NCBI RefSeq assembly: GCF_050947875.1
Contig: NW_027460401.1
Coordinates: forward strand, 248,001 to 312,000
DNA: 64,000 nt
Source of the DNA: Dermacentor variabilis
Lineage: Eukaryota > Arthropoda > Arachnida > Ixodida > Ixodidae
Direction: 5' to 3'
Below, in pieces: positions 50,655-63,892 of the stretch. The position numbers were made by a program, and so were the translations under genes. Position 1 is the first letter of the stretch, and every line of letters starts with the position of its first letter. A model generated the notes under the pieces. The model was not told the origin of the DNA. It saw only the letters and a program-made list of their open reading frames with translations, and searched no databases.

Positions 50655-52120
50655 CATGCGTGGTTATGCGCCATTGCCAATGCCGTGCTGCCACCCCCAC
50701 GGAAGGTAGCCGAGTGCAGTGTTCACTTTACATGCCCGCTGTCCGTTGCTGATGTCACTGCTGCTTGACGATCTAATTGGCTCGTCCAGGTGGCGTTAAC
50801 CGTTCCTAAACTGGGATCCGCAGAGCTGACAATAAACGGCAGAATCCGTAAAACAAGTCATGCGTGGTTATGCGCCATTGCCGATGCCGTGCTGCCGTCC
50901 CCACTGAAGGTAGCCGAGTGCAGTGTTGGTTTTATATGCCCACTGTCCGTTGCTGATGTCACTGCTGCTTGACGATCCAATTGGCTCGTCCAGGTGACGT
51001 TAACCATTGCTAAACTGGGATCCGCACAGCTTACAATAGGCGGCAGAATCCGTAAAACAAGTCATGCGTGGTTATGCGCCATTGCCGATGCCGTGCTGCT
51101 GTCCCCACTGAAGGTAGCCGAGTGTAGTGTTGGCTTTATATGCCCGCTGTCCGTTGCTGATGTAACTGCTGCTTGACGATCCAATTGGCTCGTCCAGGTG
51201 ACGTTAACCGTTGCTGAACTTGGATCCGCACAGCTGACGATACGCGGCAGAATCTGTAAAACAAGCCATGCGAGGTTATGCGCCATTGCCAATGCCGTGC
51301 TGCCACCCCCACCGAAGGTAGCCGAGTGCAGTGTTCGCTTTATATGCCCGCTGTCCGTTGCTGATGTCACTGCTGCTTGACGATCCAATTGGCTCGTCCA
51401 TCGTCCAAGTGACGTTAACCGTTGCTCAACTGGGATCCGCACTGCTGACGATAAGCGGCAGAATCTGTAAAACAAGCCATGCGTGGTTATGCGCCATTGC
51501 CTATGCTACGCTGCCGTCCCCACTGAAGGCAGCCGAGTGCAGTGTTCTCTTTATGTGCCAGCTGTCCGTTGCTGATGTCACTGCTGCTTGTCGATCCAAT
51601 TGGCTCGTCTACGTGACGTTAACCGTTGCTGAACTGGGATCCGCACAGCTGACGATAAGCGGCAGAATCTGTAAAACAAGCCATGCGTGGTTATGCGCCA
51701 TTGCCAATGGCGTGCTGCCACCCTCACTGACGGTAGCCGAGCATAGTGTTCTCTTTTTATGCCCCCTGTCCGTTGCTGATGTCACTACTGCTTGACGATC
51801 CAATTGGCTCATCTAGGTGACGTTAACCGTTGCTGAACTGGGATCCGCACTCCTGATGATAAGCGGCAGAGTCTGTAAAACAAGCCATGCGTGGTTATGC
51901 GCCATTGCCGATGCCGTGCTGCCCTCCCCACTTAAAGTAGCCGAGTATAGTGTTGGCTTCATATGCCCGCTGTCCGTTGCTGATGTCACTGCTGCTTGAC
52001 GATCCAATTGGCTCGTCCAGGTGACGTTAACCGTTGCTGAACTTGGATCCGCACAGCTGACAATAAGCGGCAGAATCCGTAAAACAAGTCATGCGTGGTT
52101 ATGCGCCATTCCCAATGCCG
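50655..52120. repeat. Right-domain segment Y-right, Z, L, P, T, U, R, S-left
   Basis: Z/M-like 50790, L/M-like 50994, P 51198, T 51409, U 51613, R 51817, S 52021. The usual forward TGA after GCT is changed to TGT at about 51,590, which is why a forward frame happens to stay open over two monomers there. The U-R pair (51613, 51817) recurs at 63485, 63689 with the same GAGCATAGTG variant. Confidence 0.7.
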
Positions 52121-55100
52121 TGCTGCCACCCCCACCGAAGGTAGCCGAGTGCAGTGTTCGCTTTATATGCCCGCTGTCCGTTGCTCATGTCACTGCTGCT
52201 TGACGATCCAATTGGCTCGTCCAGGTGATGTTAACCGTTCCTAAACTGGGATCCGCAGAGCTGACAATAAACGGCAGAATCCGTAAAACAGGTCATGCGT
52301 GGTTATGCGCCATTGCCGATGCCGTGCTGCCGTCCCCACTGAAGGTAGCCGAGTGCAGTGTTGGCTTTATATGCCCACTGTCCGTTGCTGATGTCACTGC
52401 TGCTTGACGATCTAATTGGCTCGTCCAGGTGATGTTAACCGTTGCTGAACTGGGATCCGCACAGCTGACGATAAGCGGCAGAATCTGTAAAACAAGCCAT
52501 GCGTGGTTATGCGCCATTGCCAATGCCGTGCTGCCACCCCCACGGAAAGTAGCCGAGTGCAGTGTTCGCTTTACATGCCCGCTGTCCGTTGCTGATGTCA
52601 CTGCTGCTTGACGATCTAATTGGCTCGTCCAGGTGATGTTAACCGTTCCTAAACTGGGATCCGCAGAGCTGACAATAAACGGCAGAATCCGTAAAACAGG
52701 TCATGCGTGGTTATGCGCCATTGCCGATGCCGTGCTGCCGTCCCCACTGAAGGTAGCCGAGTGCAGTGTTGGCTTTATATGCCCACTGTCCGTTGCTGAT
52801 GTCACTGCTGCTTGACGATCCAATTGGCTCGTCCAGGTGACGTTAACCATTGCTAAACTGGGATCCGCACAGCTTACAATAGGCGGCAGAATCCGTAAAA
52901 CAAGTCATGCGTGGTTATGCGCCATTGCCAATGCCGTGCTGCCGCACCCACTGAAGGTAGCCGAGTGCAGTGTTCGCTTTATGTGCCCGCTGTCCGTTGC
53001 TGATGTCACTGCTGCTTGACGATCCAATTGGCTCGTCCAGGTGACGTTAACCATTGCTAAACTGGGATCTGCACAGCTTACAATAGGCGGCAGAATCCGT
53101 AAAACAAGTCATGCGTGGTTATGCGCCATTGCCAATGCCGTGCTGCCGCACCCACTGAAGGTAGCCGAGTGCAGTGTTCGCTTTATATGCCCGCTGTCCG
53201 TTGCTGATGTCACTACTGCTTGACGATCCAATTGGCTCATCTAGGTGACGTTAACCGTTGCTGAACTGGGATCCGCACTCCTGATGATAAGCGGCAGAGT
53301 CTGTAAAACAAGCCATGCGTGGTTATGCGCCATTGCCGATGCCGTGCTGCCCTCCCCACTTAAAGTAGCCGAGTATAGTGTTGGCTTCATATGCCCGCTG
53401 TCCGTTGCTGATGTCACTGCTGCTTGACGATCCAATTGGCTCGTCCAGGTGACGTTAACCGTTGCTGAACTTGGATCCGCACAGCTGACAATAAGCGGCA
53501 GAATCCGTAAAACAAGTCATGCGTGGTTATGCGCCATTCCCAATGCCGTGCTGCCACCCCCACCGAAGGTAGCCGAGTGCAGTGTTCGCTTTATATGCCC
53601 GCTGTCCGTTGCTCATGTCACTGCTGCTTGACGATCCAATTGGCTCGCCTAGGTGACGTTAACCGCTGCTGAACTGGGATCCGCACGGCTGACGATAAGC
53701 GGCAGAATCTGTAAAACAAGCCATGCGTGTTATGGCCATTGCCGATGCCGTGCTGCCGTCCCCACTGAAGGTAGCCGAGTGCAGTGTTGGCTTTATATGC
53801 CCGCTGTCCGTTGCTGATGTCACTGCTGCTTGACGATCCAATTGGCTCGTCCACGTGACGTTAACCGTTGCTGAACTGCGATCCGCACAGCTGACGATAA
53901 GCGGCAGAATCTGTAAAACAAGCCATGCGCGGTTATGCGCCATTGCCAATGCCGTGCTGCCACCCCCACGGAAAGTAGCCGAGTGCAGTGTTCGCTTTAC
54001 ATGCCCGCTGTCCGTTGCTGATGTCACTGCTGCTTGACGATCTAATTGGCTCGTCCAGGTGACGTTAACCTTTCCTAAACTGGGATCCGCAGAGCTGACA
54101 ATAAACGGCAGAATCCGTAAAACAGGTCATGCGTGGTTATGCGCCATTGCCGATGCCGTGCTGCCGTCCCCACTGAAGGTAGCCGAGTGCAGTGTTGGCT
54201 TTATATGCCCACTGTCCGTTGCTGATGTCACTGCTGCTTGACGATCCAATTGGCTCGTCCAGGTGACGTTAACCATTGCTAAACTGGGATCCGCACAGCT
54301 TACAATAGGCGGCAGAATCCGTAAAACAAGTCATGCGTGGTTATGCGCCATTGCCAATGCCGTGCTGCCGCACCCACTGAAGGTAGCCGAGTGCAGTGTT
54401 CGCTTTATATGCCCGCTGTCCGTTGCTGATGTCACTGCTGCTTGACGATACAATTGGCTCGTCCATCGTCCAAGTGACGTTAACCGTTGCTCAACTGGGA
54501 TCCGCACTGCTGACGATAAGCGGCAGAATCTGTAAAACAAGCCATGCGTGGTTATGCGCCATTGCGAATGCTGTGCTGCGGCCCCCACTGAAGGTAGCCG
54601 AGCGTAGTGTTCTCTTTTTATGCCTCCTGTCCGTTGCTGATGTCACCGCAGCTTGACGATCCAATTGGTTCACTCAAGAACTGTTAACTGTTGCTGAACT
54701 GGGATCCGCACGGCTGACGATAAGCGACAGAATCTGTAAAACAAGCCATGCGTGGTTATGCGCCATTGCCTATGCCATGCTGCCGTCCCCACTGAAGGTA
54801 GCCGAGTGCAGTGTTCTCTTTATATGCCCGCTGTCCGTTGCTGATGTCACTGCTGCTTGACGATCCAATTGGCTCGTCCAGGTGACGTTGACCGTTGCTG
54901 AACTGGGATCCGCAAAGCTAACGATAAGCGGCAGAATCTGTAAAACAAGCCATTCGTGGTTATGCGCCATTGCCAATGGCGTGCTGCCGCCCCCACTGAA
55001 GGTAGCCGAGCGTGGTGTTCTCTTTATATTCCCGCTGTCCGTTGCTGATGTCACTACTGCTTGACGATCCAATTGGCTCATCTAGGTGACGTTAACCGTT

Positions 55101-56008
55101 GCTGAACTGGGATCCGCACTCCTGATGATAAGCGGCAGAGTCTGTAAAACAAGCCATGCGTGCTTATGCGCCATTGCCGATGCCGTGCTGCCCTCCCCAC
55201 TTAAGGTAGCCGAGTATAGTGTTGGCTTCATATGCCCGCTGTCGGTTGCTGATGTCACTGCTGCTTGACGATCCAATTGGCTCGTCCACGTGACGTTAAC
55301 CGTTGCTGAACTTGGATCCGCACAGCTGGCAATAAGCGGCAGAATCCGTAAAACAAGTCATGCGTAGTTATGCGCCATTCCCAATGCCGTGCTGCCACCC
55401 CCACCGAAGGTAGCCGAGTGCAGTGTTCGCTTTATATGCCCGCTGTCCGTTGCTGATGTCACTGCTGTTTGACGATCCAATTGGCTCGTCCAGGTGACGT
55501 TAACCGTTGCTGAACTTGGATCCGCACAGCTGACAATAAGCGGCAGAATCCGTAAAACAAGTCATGCGTGGTTATGCGCCATTCCCAATGCCGTGCTGCC
55601 ACCCCCACCGAAGGTAGCCGAGTGCAGTGTTCGCTTTATATGCCCCCTGTCCGTTGCTCATGTCACTGTTGCTTGACGATCCAATTGGCTCGTCCATCCT
55701 CCAAGTGACGTTAACCGTTGCTCAACTGGGATCCGCACAGCTGACGATAAGCGGCAGAATCTGTAAAACAAGCCATGCGTGGTTATGCGCCATTGCGAAT
55801 GCTGTGCTGCGGCCCCCACTGAAGGTAGCCGAGTGCAGTGTTCGCTATATAAGCCGGCTGTCCGTTGCTGATGTCTCTGCTGCTTGACGATCCAATTGGC
55901 TCATCTAGGTGACGTTAACCGTTGCTGAACTGGGATCCGCACTCCTGATGATAAGCGGCAGAGTCTGTAAAACAAGCCATGCGTGGTTATGCGCCATTGC
56001 CGATGCCG
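52121..56008. repeat. 19-monomer tandem duplication, copy 1 (3,888 bp)
   Basis: Order S-right, Z 52225, Y, Z 52633, L 52837, L 53041, R 53245, S, Y/Z' 53653 (202 bp), Y 53855, Z, L 54263, 54474, V 54678, W, R 55086, S 55290, S 55494, X 55705, R-left 55909. The R/S chimera at 55909 marks the join, with the breakpoint between 56,003 and 56,015. L 52837 and L 53041 are themselves adjacent duplicates. Confidence 0.82.
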
Positions 56009-59000
56009 TGCTGCCACCCCCACCGAAGGTAGCCGAGTGCAGTGTTCGCTTTATATGCCCGCTGTCCGTTGCTCATGTCACTGCTGCTTGACGATCCAAT
56101 TGGCTCGTCCAGGTGATGTTAACCGTTCCTAAACTGGGATCCGCAGAGCTGACAATAAACGGCAGAATCCGTAAAACAGGTCATGCGTGGTTATGCGCCA
56201 TTGCCGATGCCGTGCTGCCGTCCCCACTGAAGGTAGCCGAGTGCAGTGTTGGCTTTATATGCCCACTGTCCGTTGCTGATGTCACTGCTGCTTGACGATC
56301 TAATTGGCTCGTCCAGGTGATGTTAACCGTTGCTGAACTGGGATCCGCACAGCTGACGATAAGCGGCAGAATCTGTAAAACAAGCCATGCGTGGTTATGC
56401 GCCATTGCCAATGCCGTGCTGCCACCCCCACGGAAAGTAGCCGAGTGCAGTGTTCGCTTTACATGCCCGCTGTCCGTTGCTGATGTCACTGCTGCTTGAC
56501 GATCTAATTGGCTCGTCCAGGTGATGTTAACCGTTCCTAAACTGGGATCCGCAGAGCTGACAATAAACGGCAGAATCCGTAAAACAGGTCATGCGTGGTT
56601 ATGCGCCATTGCCGATGCCGTGCTGCCGTCCCCACTGAAGGTAGCCGAGTGCAGTGTTGGCTTTATATGCCCACTGTCCGTTGCTGATGTCACTGCTGCT
56701 TGACGATCCAATTGGCTCGTCCAGGTGACGTTAACCATTGCTAAACTGGGATCTGCACAGCTTACAATAGGCGGCAGAATCCGTAAAACAAGTCATGCGT
56801 GGTTATGCGCCATTGCCAATGCCGTGCTGCCGCACCCACTGAAGGTAGCCGAGTGCAGTGTTCGCTTTATATGCCCGCTGTCCGTTGCTGATGTCACTAC
56901 TGCTTGACGATCCAATTGGCTCATCTAGGTGACGTTAACCGTTGCTGAACTGGGATCCGCACTCCTGATGATAAGCGGCAGAGTCTGTAAAACAAGCCAT
57001 GCGTGGTTATGCGCCATTGCCGATGCCGTGCTGCCCTCCCCACTTAAAGTAGCCGAGTATAGTGTTGGCTTCATATGCCCGCTGTCCGTTGCTGATGTCA
57101 CTGCTGCTTGACGATCCAATTGGCTCGTCCAGGTGACGTTAACCGTTGCTGAACTTGGATCCGCACAGCTGACAATAAGCGGCAGAATCCGTAAAACAAG
57201 TCATGCGTGGTTATGCGCCATTCCCAATGCCGTGCTGCCACCCCCACCGAAGGTAGCCGAGTGCAGTGTTCGCTTTATATGCCCGCTGTCCGTTGCTCAT
57301 GTCACTGCTGCTTGACGATCCAATTGGCTCGCCTAGGTGACGTTAACCGCTGCTGAACTGGGATCCGCACGGCTGACGATAAGCGGCAGAATCTGTAAAA
57401 CAAGCCATGCGTGTTATGGCCATTGCCGATGCCGTGCTGCCGTCCCCACTGAAGGTAGCCGAGTGCAGTGTTGGCTTTATATGCCCGCTGTCCGTTGCTG
57501 ATGTCACTGCTGCTTGACGATCCAATTGGCTCGTCCACGTGACGTTAACCGTTGCTGAACTGCGATCCGCACAGCTGACGATAAGCGGCAGAATCTGTAA
57601 AACAAGCCATGCGCGGTTATGCGCCATTGCCAATGCCGTGCTGCCACCCCCACGGAAAGTAGCCGAGTGCAGTGTTCGCTTTACATGCCCGCTGTCCGTT
57701 GCTGATGTCACTGCTGCTTGACGATCTAATTGGCTCGTCCAGGTGACGTTAACCTTTCCTAAACTGGGATCCGCAGAGCTGACAATAAACGGCAGAATCC
57801 GTAAAACAGGTCATGCGTGGTTATGCGCCATTGCCGATGCCGTGCTGCCGTCCCCACTGAAGGTAGCCGAGTGCAGTGTTGGCTTTATATGCCCACTGTC
57901 CGTTGCTGATGTCACTGCTGCTTGACGATCCAATTGGCTCGTCCAGGTGACGTTAACCATTGCTAAACTGGGATCCGCACAGCTTACAATAGGCGGCAGA
58001 ATCCGTAAAACAAGTCATGCGTGGTTATGCGCCATTGCCAATGCCGTGCTGCCGCACCCACTGAAGGTAGCCGAGTGCAGTGTTCGCTTTATATGCCCGC
58101 TGTCCGTTGCTGATGTCACTGCTGCTTGACGATACAATTGGCTCGTCCATCGTCCAAGTGACGTTAACCGTTGCTCAACTGGGATCCGCACTGCTGACGA
58201 TAAGCGGCAGAATCTGTAAAACAAGCCATGCGTGGTTATGCGCCATTGCGAATGCTGTGCTGCGGCCCCCACTGAAGGTAGCCGAGCGTAGTGTTCTCTT
58301 TTTATGCCTCCTGTCCGTTGCTGATGTCACCGCAGCTTGACGATCCAATTGGTTCACTCAAGAACTGTTAACTGTTGCTGAACTGGGATCCGCACGGCTG
58401 ACGATAAGCGACAGAATCTGTAAAACAAGCCATGCGTGGTTATGCGCCATTGCCTATGCCATGCTGCCGTCCCCACTGAAGGTAGCCGAGTGCAGTGTTC
58501 TCTTTATATGCCCGCTGTCCGTTGCTGATGTCACTGCTGCTTGACGATCCAATTGGCTCGTCCAGGTGACGTTGACCGTTGCTGAACTGGGATCCGCAAA
58601 GCTAACGATAAGCGGCAGAATCTGTAAAACAAGCCATTCGTGGTTATGCGCCATTGCCAATGGCGTGCTGCCGCCCCCACTGAAGGTAGCCGAGCGTGGT
58701 GTTCTCTTTATATTCCCGCTGTCCGTTGCTGATGTCACTACTGCTTGACGATCCAATTGGCTCATCTAGGTGACGTTAACCGTTGCTGAACTGGGATCCG
58801 CACTCCTGATGATAAGCGGCAGAGTCTGTAAAACAAGCCATGCGTGCTTATGCGCCATTGCCGATGCCGTGCTGCCCTCCCCACTTAAGGTAGCCGAGTA
58901 TAGTGTTGGCTTCATATGCCCGCTGTCGGTTGCTGATGTCACTGCTGCTTGACGATCCAATTGGCTCGTCCACGTGACGTTAACCGTTGCTGAACTTGGA

Positions 59001-59692
59001 TCCGCACAGCTGGCAATAAGCGGCAGAATCCGTAAAACAAGTCATGCGTAGTTATGCGCCATTCCCAATGCCGTGCTGCCACCCCCACCGAAGGTAGCCG
59101 AGTGCAGTGTTCGCTTTATATGCCCGCTGTCCGTTGCTGATGTCACTGCTGTTTGACGATCCAATTGGCTCGTCCAGGTGACGTTAACCGTTGCTGAACT
59201 TGGATCCGCACAGCTGACAATAAGCGGCAGAATCCGTAAAACAAGTCATGCGTGGTTATGCGCCATTCCCAATGCCGTGCTGCCACCCCCACCGAAGGTA
59301 GCCGAGTGCAGTGTTCGCTTTATATGCCCCCTGTCCGTTGCTCATGTCACTGTTGCTTGACGATCCAATTGGCTCGTCCATCCTCCAAGTGACGTTAACC
59401 GTTGCTCAACTGGGATCCGCACAGCTGACGATAAGCGGCAGAATCTGTAAAACAAGCCATGCGTGGTTATGCGCCATTGCGAATGCTGTGCTGCGGCCCC
59501 CACTGAAGGTAGCCGAGTGCAGTGTTCGCTATATAAGCCGGCTGTCCGTTGCTGATGTCTCTGCTGCTTGACGATCCAATTGGCTCATCTAGGTGACGTT
59601 AACCGTTGCTGAACTGGGATCCGCACTCCTGATGATAAGCGGCAGAGTCTGTAAAACAAGCCATGCGTGGTTATGCGCCATTGCCGATGCCG
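56009..59692. repeat. 18-monomer tandem duplication, copy 2 (3,684 bp)
   Basis: Matches copy 1 at +3,888 up to monomer 56521 and at +3,684 from 56725, so one L monomer is absent here. Rare variants present in both copies include GCGTGCTTATG, CTGTCGGTTGC, CAGCTGGCAATAAG, GCGTAGTTATG, CTGCTGTTTGACG, TGCCCCCTG and CATCCTCC. No base difference was noticed at any compared site. Confidence 0.82.
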
Positions 59693-62600
59693 TGCTGCCC
59701 TCCCCACTTAAGGTAGCCGAGTATAGTGTTGGCTTCATATGCCCGCTGTCCGTTGCTGATGTCACTGCTGCTTGACGATCCAATTGGCTCGTCCACGTGA
59801 CGTTAACCGTTGCTGAACTTGGATCCGCACAGCTGACAATAAGCGGCAGAATCCGTAAAACAAGTCATGCGTAGTTATGCGCCATTCCCAATGCCGTGCT
59901 GCCGTCCCCACTGAAGGTAGCCGAGTGCAGTGTTCGCTTTATATGCCCGCTGTCCGTTGCTGATGTCACTGCTGCTTGACGATCCAATTGGCTCGTCCAG
60001 GTGACGTTAACCGTTGCTGAACTTGGATCCGCACAGCTGACAATAAGCGGCAGAATCCGTAAAACAAGTCATGCGTGGATATGCGCCATTCCCAATGCCG
60101 TGCTGCCACCCCCACCGAAGGTAGCCGAGTGCAGTGTTCGCTTTATATGCCCGCTGTCCGTTGCTGATGTCACTGCTGCTTGACGATCCAATTGGCTCGT
60201 CCAGGTGACGTTAACCGTTGCTGAACTTGGATCCGCACAGCTGACAATAAGCGGCAGAATCCGTAAAACAAGTCATGCGTGGATATGCGCCATTCCCAAT
60301 GCCGTGCTGCCACCCCCACCGAAGGTAGCCGAGTGCAGTGTTCGCTTTATATGCCCGCTGTCCGTTGCTCATGTCACTGCTGCTTGACGATCCAATTGGC
60401 TCGTCCATCCTCCAAGTGACGTTAACCGTTGCTCAACTGGGATCCGCACAGCTGACGATAAGCGGCAGAATCTGTAAAACAAGCCATGCGTGGTTATGCG
60501 CCATTGCGAATGCTGTGCTGCGGCCCCCACTGAAGGTAGCCGAGTGCAGTGTTCGCTATATAAGCCGGCTGTCCGTTGCTGATGTCTCTGCTGCTTGACG
60601 ATCCAATTGGCTCGTCCAGGTGACGTTAACCGTTGCTGAACTGGGATCCGCACAGCTGACAATAAGCGGCAGAATCTGTAAAACAAGCCATGCGAGGTTA
60701 TGCGCCATTGCCAATGCCGTGCTGCCACCGCCACCGAAGGTAGCCGAGTGCAGTGTTCGCTTTATATGCCCGCTGTCCGTTGCTCATGTCACTGCTGCTT
60801 GACCATCCAATTGGCTCGTCTAGGTGACGTTAACCGCTGCTGAACTGGGATCCGCACGGCTGACGATAAGCGGCAGAATCTGTAAAACAAGCCATGCGTG
60901 TTATGGCCATTGCCAATGCCATGCTGCCACCCCCACGGAGGGTAGCCGAGTGCAGTGTTCGCTTTACATGCCCGCTGTCCGTTGCTGATGTCACTGCTGG
61001 TTGACGATCCAATTGGCTCGTCCAGGTGACGTTAACCGGTCCTAAACTGGGATCCGCACAGATGACCATAAACGGCAGAATCCGTAAAACAAGTCATGCG
61101 TGGTTATGCGCCAATGCCGATGCCGGGCTGCCGTCCCCACTGAAGGTAGCCGAGTGCAGTGTTGGCTTTATATGCCCGCTGTCCGTTGCTGATGTCACTG
61201 CTGCTTGACGATCCAATTGGCTCGTCCACGTGACGTTAACCGTTGCTGAACTGGGATCCGCACAGCTGACGATAAGCGGCAGAATCTGTAAAACAAGCCA
61301 TGCGTGGTTATGCGCCATTGCCAATGGCGTGCTGCCACCCCCACTGAAGGTAGCCGAGCGTAGTGTTCTCTTTTTATGCCCGCTGTCCGTTGCTGATGTC
61401 ACCGCAGCTTGACGATCCAATTGGATCACCCAAGAAGCGTTAACTGTTGCTCAACTGGGATCTGCACAGCCCACGATAAGCGCAGAATCTGTAAAACAAG
61501 CCATGCGTGGTTATGCGCCATTGCCAATGCCGTGCTGCCGCCCCCACTGAAGGTAGCCGAGTGCAGTGTTCGCTTTATATGCCTGCTGTCCGTTGCTCAT
61601 GTCACTGCTGCTTGACGATCCAATTGGCTCGTCCATCGTCCAAGTGACGTTAACCGTTGCTCAACTGGGATCCGCACTGCTGACGATAAGCGGCAGAATC
61701 TGAAAAACAAGCCATGCGTGGTTATGCGCCATTGCGAATGCTGTGCTGCGGCCCCCACTGAAGGTAGCCGAGTGCACTGTTCGCTATATAAGCCGGCTGT
61801 CCGTTGCTGATGTCTCTGCTGCCTGACGATCCAATTGGCTCGTCCAGGTGACGTTAACCGTTGCTGAACTGGGATCCGCACTGCTGACAATAAGCGGCAG
61901 AATCCGTAAAACAAGTCATGCGTGGTTATGCGCCATTGCCGATGCCGTGCTGCCGTCCCCACTGAAGGTAGCCGAGTGTAGTGTTGGCTTTATATGCCCG
62001 GTATCCGTTGCTGATGTAACTGATGCTTGACGATCCAATTGGCTTGTCCAGGTGACGTTAGCCGTTGCAGAACTTGGATCCGCACAGCTGACGATACGCG
62101 GCAGAATCTGTAAAACAAGCCATGAGAGGTTATGCGCCATTGCCAATGCCGTGCTGCCACCGCCACCGAAGGTAGCCGAGTGCAGTGTTCGCTTTATATG
62201 CCCGCTGTCCCTTGCTCATGTCACTGCTGCTTGACGATCCAATTGGCTCGTCTAGGTGACGTTAACCGCTGCTGAACTGGGATCCGCACGGCTGACGATA
62301 AGCGGCAGAATCTGTAAAACAAGCCATACGTGTTATGGTCATTGCCAATGCCGTGCTGCCACCCCCACGGAGGGTAGCCGAGTGCAGTGTTCGCTTTACA
62401 TGCCCGCTGTCCGTTGCTGATGTCACTGCTGCTTGACGATCCAATTGGCTCGTCCAGGTGACGTTAACCGTTCCTAAACTGGGATCCGCACAGCTGAAAA
62501 TAAACGGCAGAATCCGTAAAACAAGTCATGCGTGGTTATGCGCCATTGCCGATGCCGTGCTGCCGTCCCCACTGAAGGTACCCGAGTGCAGTGTTGGCTT

Positions 62601-63892
62601 TATATGCCCGCTGTCCGTTGCTGATGTCACTGCTGCTTGACGATCCAATTGGCTCGTCCAGGTGAAGTTAACCATTGCTAAACTGGGATCCGCACAGCTT
62701 ACAATAGGCGGCAGAATCCGTAAAACAAGTCATGCGTGGTTATGCGCCATTGCCAAAGCCGTGCTGCCGCACCCACTGAAGGTAGCCGAGTGCAGTGTTC
62801 GCTTTATATGCCCGCTGTCCGTTGCTGATGTCACTGCTGCTTGACGATCCGATTGGCTCGTCCATCGTCCAAGTGACGTTAACCGTTGCTCATCTGGGAT
62901 CCGCACTACTGACGATAAGCGGCAGAATCCGTAAAACAAGTCATGCGTGGTTATGCGCCATTGCCGATGCCGTGCTGCCGTCCCCACTGAAGGTAGCCGA
63001 GTGCAGTGTTGGCTTGATATGCCCGCTGTCCGTTGCTGATGTCACTGCTGCTTGACGATCCAATTGGCTCGTCCAGGTGACGTTAACCGTTCCTAAACTG
63101 GGATCCGCACAGCTGACCATAAACGGCAGAATCCGTAAAACAAGTCATGCGTGGTTATGCGCCATTGCCGATGCCGTGCTGCCGTCCCCACTGAAGGTAG
63201 CCGAGTGCAGTGTTGGCTTTATATGCCCGCTGTCCGTTGCTGATGTCACTGCTGCTTGACGATCCAATTGGCTCTTCCAGGTGACGTTAACCATTGCTAA
63301 ACTGGGATCTGCACAGGTTACAATAGGCGGCAGAATCCGTAAAACAAGTCATGCGTGGTTATGCGCCATTGCCAATGCCGTGCTGCCGCACCCACTGAAG
63401 GTAGCCGAGTGCAGTGTTCGCTTTATATGCCCGCTGTCCGTTGCTGATGTCACTGCTGCTTGACGATCCAATTGGCTCGTCTACGTGACGTTAACCGTTG
63501 CTGAACTGGGCTCCGCACAGCTGACGATAAGCGGCAGAATCTGTAAAACAAGCCATGCGTGGTTATGCGCCATTGCCAATGGCGTGCTGCCACCCTCACT
63601 GACGGTAGCCGAGCATAGTGTTCTCTTTTTATGCCCCCTGTCCGTTGCTGATGTCACTACTGCTTGACGATCCAATTGGCTCATCTAGGTGACGTTAACC
63701 GTTGCTGAACTGGGATCCGCACTCCTGATGATAAGCGGCAGAGTCTGTAAAACAAGCCATGCGTGGTTATGCGCCATTGCCGATGCCGTGCTGCCCTCCC
63801 CACTTAAAGTAGCCGAGTATAGTGTTGGCTTCATATGCCCGCTGTCCGTTGCTGATGTCACTGCTGCTTGACGATCCAATTGGCTCGTCCAG
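59693..63892. repeat. Right-domain satellite, distal part
   Basis: S 59797, two near-identical S monomers at 60001 and 60205 (both with the private GTGGATATGCG), X 60416, M/P-like 60620, Y 60824 (202 bp), Z' 61026, U/H-like 61230, I-like 61434 (210 bp), X 61644, M 61848, P 62052, Y 62256 (202 bp), Z' 62458, L 62662, 62873, Z' 63077, L 63281, U 63485 (BamHI site lost, GGCTCC), R 63689. There is no fixed HOR, but Z'-L pairs recur at 62,458 and 63,077. Confidence 0.72.

Noticed and set aside
51331..51795. 154-codon forward open frame
   Set aside because: It is two ordinary monomers joined because one TGA mutated to TGT near 51,590; no other coding evidence.
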